Shown piece after piece: positions 5,596 through 7,088 of a stretch of DNA of 7,088 bases (position 1 is the first letter of the stretch; each line of letters starts with the position of its first letter). The stretch is from Lachnospiraceae bacterium (GTDB lineage Bacteria; Bacillota; Clostridia; Lachnospirales; Lachnospiraceae): the NCBI GenBank assembly GCA_009787745.1, contig WQST01000125.1, forward strand, positions 1-7,088. The letters are read 5' to 3'. The notes beneath the pieces were generated by a model. The model made no database searches. It saw nothing but the letters and a program-made list of their open reading frames with translations, and was not told the origin of the DNA. Both the position numbers and the translations under genes were made by a program.

Positions 5596-6996
5596 ATGAA
5601 CCTGAAATCATCGCAATCGTCATATCAAAAATTTTTAAGATATAATATTGGGGATCTTTTACCGGGTAATTTGTCTTGGCAGAATCCATTAATAGCGGGT
5701 ACATTTATCTTGACCATCACGGGTCTTTTATCACGATTTATCGGCTTTTTTTACCGCATTTTTTTATCAAGAATGTTTGGCGCCGAGGGGATGGGCATAT
5801 ATCAACTGACTGCGCCGATCCTGGCTCTCTCTTTTTCCGTAACCGTTGCCGGAATGCAGACAGCGATTTCAAAATATGTCGCCGGTGAAACGGCAACCAA
5901 AGATTATCGCTCGTCGTCAGGGCATCTTGCCGTTGGTTTTACCATCTCAATGGCGATATCTTTTCTCTGCACATGGGTAATTTACTATTTTTCTGATTTT
6001 CTGGCGACTTCATTTTTGATGGAACCGCGAACGGCGCCGTTGCTTAGAGTTATTTCCTTTTCTATCCCGATGGCGACTGTTCACTCTTGTATCAATGGCT
6101 ATTTCTATGGTATCCGTAAAACTACTGTCCCCGCAGTTGCGCAATTGGTTGAGCAAGTAGTACGTGTCGGCTCTGTCTTTATGATTTATTACTTTGCTAT
6201 GGCGAGGGGCATGACCCCGACAATAACAATTGCGGTTCTTGGTTTAGTCATTGGCGAAAGTGCGGCAATGATCTATTCATTGGTTGCAATTAGACACCGT
6301 TTTTATAGCCTGTCTTTGACTAAAGATCAGTTAAGACCGGAGAAAAACCAGTATTTAAAATCAAGTCAGCTTTTATTGTCATTAGCGATCCCGTTATCGC
6401 TAAACAGAATCATTATTAACATTTTGCAGAGTGTAGAAAGCATTTTCATTCCGAATAAATTAATTGCTTACGGCATGGATAATACGACTGCCCTCAGTGT
6501 CTTCGGGGTTTTGACAGGAATGGCATTACCGCTTATTTTCTTTCCTTCGGCGATTACTAATTCGATTAGTGTTTTATTACTGCCGATTGTTTCTGAGGCT
6601 GATGCCACGCAGGATAACAGCAAAATTAAAAGAGCTATACAACAGTCCATCAAATTAGGTGCGGTTCTGGGAGTGATTTTTACGGCATTTTTCCTTTTGT
6701 TCGGAAGGTCTTTGGGTATGTGGTTTTATCAAAATTCATTGGCGGGCAGCTTTATTATTACACTTAGCTTTCTTTGTCCGTTTATGTATATCGCCAGTAC
6801 ACTTTCGAGCATTTTGCATGGTATAGGAAAAACCGGTCTTAATTTTATATATAGTATAATTAGCTTGTCGGTGCGTCTTTTATTTATTTTCTTCGCGATT
6901 CCTGTTTGGGGCATTCAGGGATATCTGTGGGGGCTTTTGGTTAGTCAGTTTATTCAAACAGGGCTTTGTATGTGGGCGGTGAGGGATTATTATTGA
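5596..6996 (+). CDS. SpoVB/MurJ-like polysaccharide or lipid-precursor flippase (MOP superfamily)
   Basis: This is a multi-pass membrane protein of the MOP flippase superfamily, which moves lipid-linked oligosaccharides or peptidoglycan precursors across the cytoplasmic membrane. From ATG 5596 it has 466 residues. An in-frame ATG at 5566 would add ten, but the nearer AAAGGA favours 5596. Hydrophobic segments run from about residue 32 to the end, consistent with 12 or more spans. The best family marks are SRFIGFFYRIFLSR (46-59) directly followed by GAEGMGIYQLTAP (62-74), then VAGMQTAISKYVAGE (84-98) and GYFYGIRKTTVPAVAQLVEQ (168-187), all typical of the stage V sporulation protein B group in clostridia. 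A hydrophilic stretch of about 30 residues before the first membrane span is longer than usual. The protein ends soon after the last span, so it is a little shorter than B. subtilis SpoVB (about 518). SpoVB itself acts in spore cortex formation, but many paralogues exist, so no gene symbol is given. Confidence 0.9.
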   Translation: MNLKSSQSSYQKFLRYNIGDLLPGNLSWQNPLIAGTFILTITGLLSRFIGFFYRIFLSRMFGAEGMGIYQLTAPILALSFSVTVAGMQTAISKYVAGETATKDYRSSSGHLAVGFTISMAISFLCTWVIYYFSDFLATSFLMEPRTAPLLRVISFSIPMATVHSCINGYFYGIRKTTVPAVAQLVEQVVRVGSVFMIYYFAMARGMTPTITIAVLGLVIGESAAMIYSLVAIRHRFYSLSLTKDQLRPEKNQYLKSSQLLLSLAIPLSLNRIIINILQSVESIFIPNKLIAYGMDNTTALSVFGVLTGMALPLIFFPSAITNSISVLLLPIVSEADATQDNSKIKRAIQQSIKLGAVLGVIFTAFFLLFGRSLGMWFYQNSLAGSFIITLSFLCPFMYIASTLSSILHGIGKTGLNFIYSIISLSVRLLFIFFAIPVWGIQGYLWGLLVSQFIQTGLCMWAVRDYY

Positions 6997-7088
6997 TAAT
7001 TTTGAGCATAGTACGGCGGTTTTTCGTTACTGACAATATTATTAAACTTGCTCAGTGTGATGTTGAGCATGGCAGAGCGTTCGGTTTG

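Noticed and set aside
7025..7032. CGTTACTG resembling the end of the nested element
   Set aside because: The match is 8-9 bases long and stops at once, so it may be chance. No second inverted end is visible before the window edge.
7049..7069. TGCTCA/TGAGCA inverted repeat as the flippase terminator
   Set aside because: Six-base stem with a nine-base loop and no T-tail. It cannot be separated from chance.

Overview
The window looks like a chromosomal segment of a low-to-moderate GC Firmicute, most likely a member of the Clostridia. The evidence is a PolC-type replicative DNA polymerase, the non-mevalonate isoprenoid enzyme IspG, a lipoprotein amidase, a SpoVB-like flippase and AGGAGG-type ribosome binding sites. 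The genus cannot be fixed from the sequence alone. I see no rRNA, tRNA or CRISPR array.

Layout. Bases 1-1257 (minus) hold the first 419 codons of polC, which runs off the left edge. A 251-base intergenic stretch follows, with a predicted promoter in each direction. A plus-strand gene (1509-2045) of unknown function encodes a protein that appears to be built from two diverged copies of one domain. It ends tail-to-tail against a minus-strand gene set, and a 79-base palindromic dispersed repeat fills the junction. The minus-strand set probably forms one operon, in transcription order: a 54-residue small protein (5144-4980), a metallo-beta-lactamase-fold hydrolase (4955-4221), ispG (4190-3132) and a lipoprotein N-acetylmuramoyl-L-alanine amidase (3098-2139). 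Gaps are only 24, 30 and 33 bases.

Bases 5145-5595 form a divergent, gene-poor stretch packed with repeats. Two tandem copies of a palindromic repeat are present. The first is split by a roughly 210-base element with 23-base near-perfect inverted ends and TA at both borders, so it looks like a non-autonomous transposable element (MITE) nested in an older repeat. On the right a SpoVB/MurJ-like flippase gene (5596-6996) is read on the plus strand, followed by 92 bases without a supported gene.

How the genes fit together. IspG feeds isoprenoid synthesis and hence the undecaprenyl lipid carrier of cell-wall synthesis. The amidase cuts peptidoglycan and the flippase family moves lipid-linked wall precursors or polysaccharides, so the segment has a cell-envelope theme beside replication (polC). 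In many clostridia ispG lies directly upstream of polC. Here that order is kept but is interrupted by the amidase gene, the repeat and the opposite-strand unknown gene. The best candidates for something undescribed are the duplicated-domain protein, the 54-residue protein at the head of the operon and the nested repeat island.
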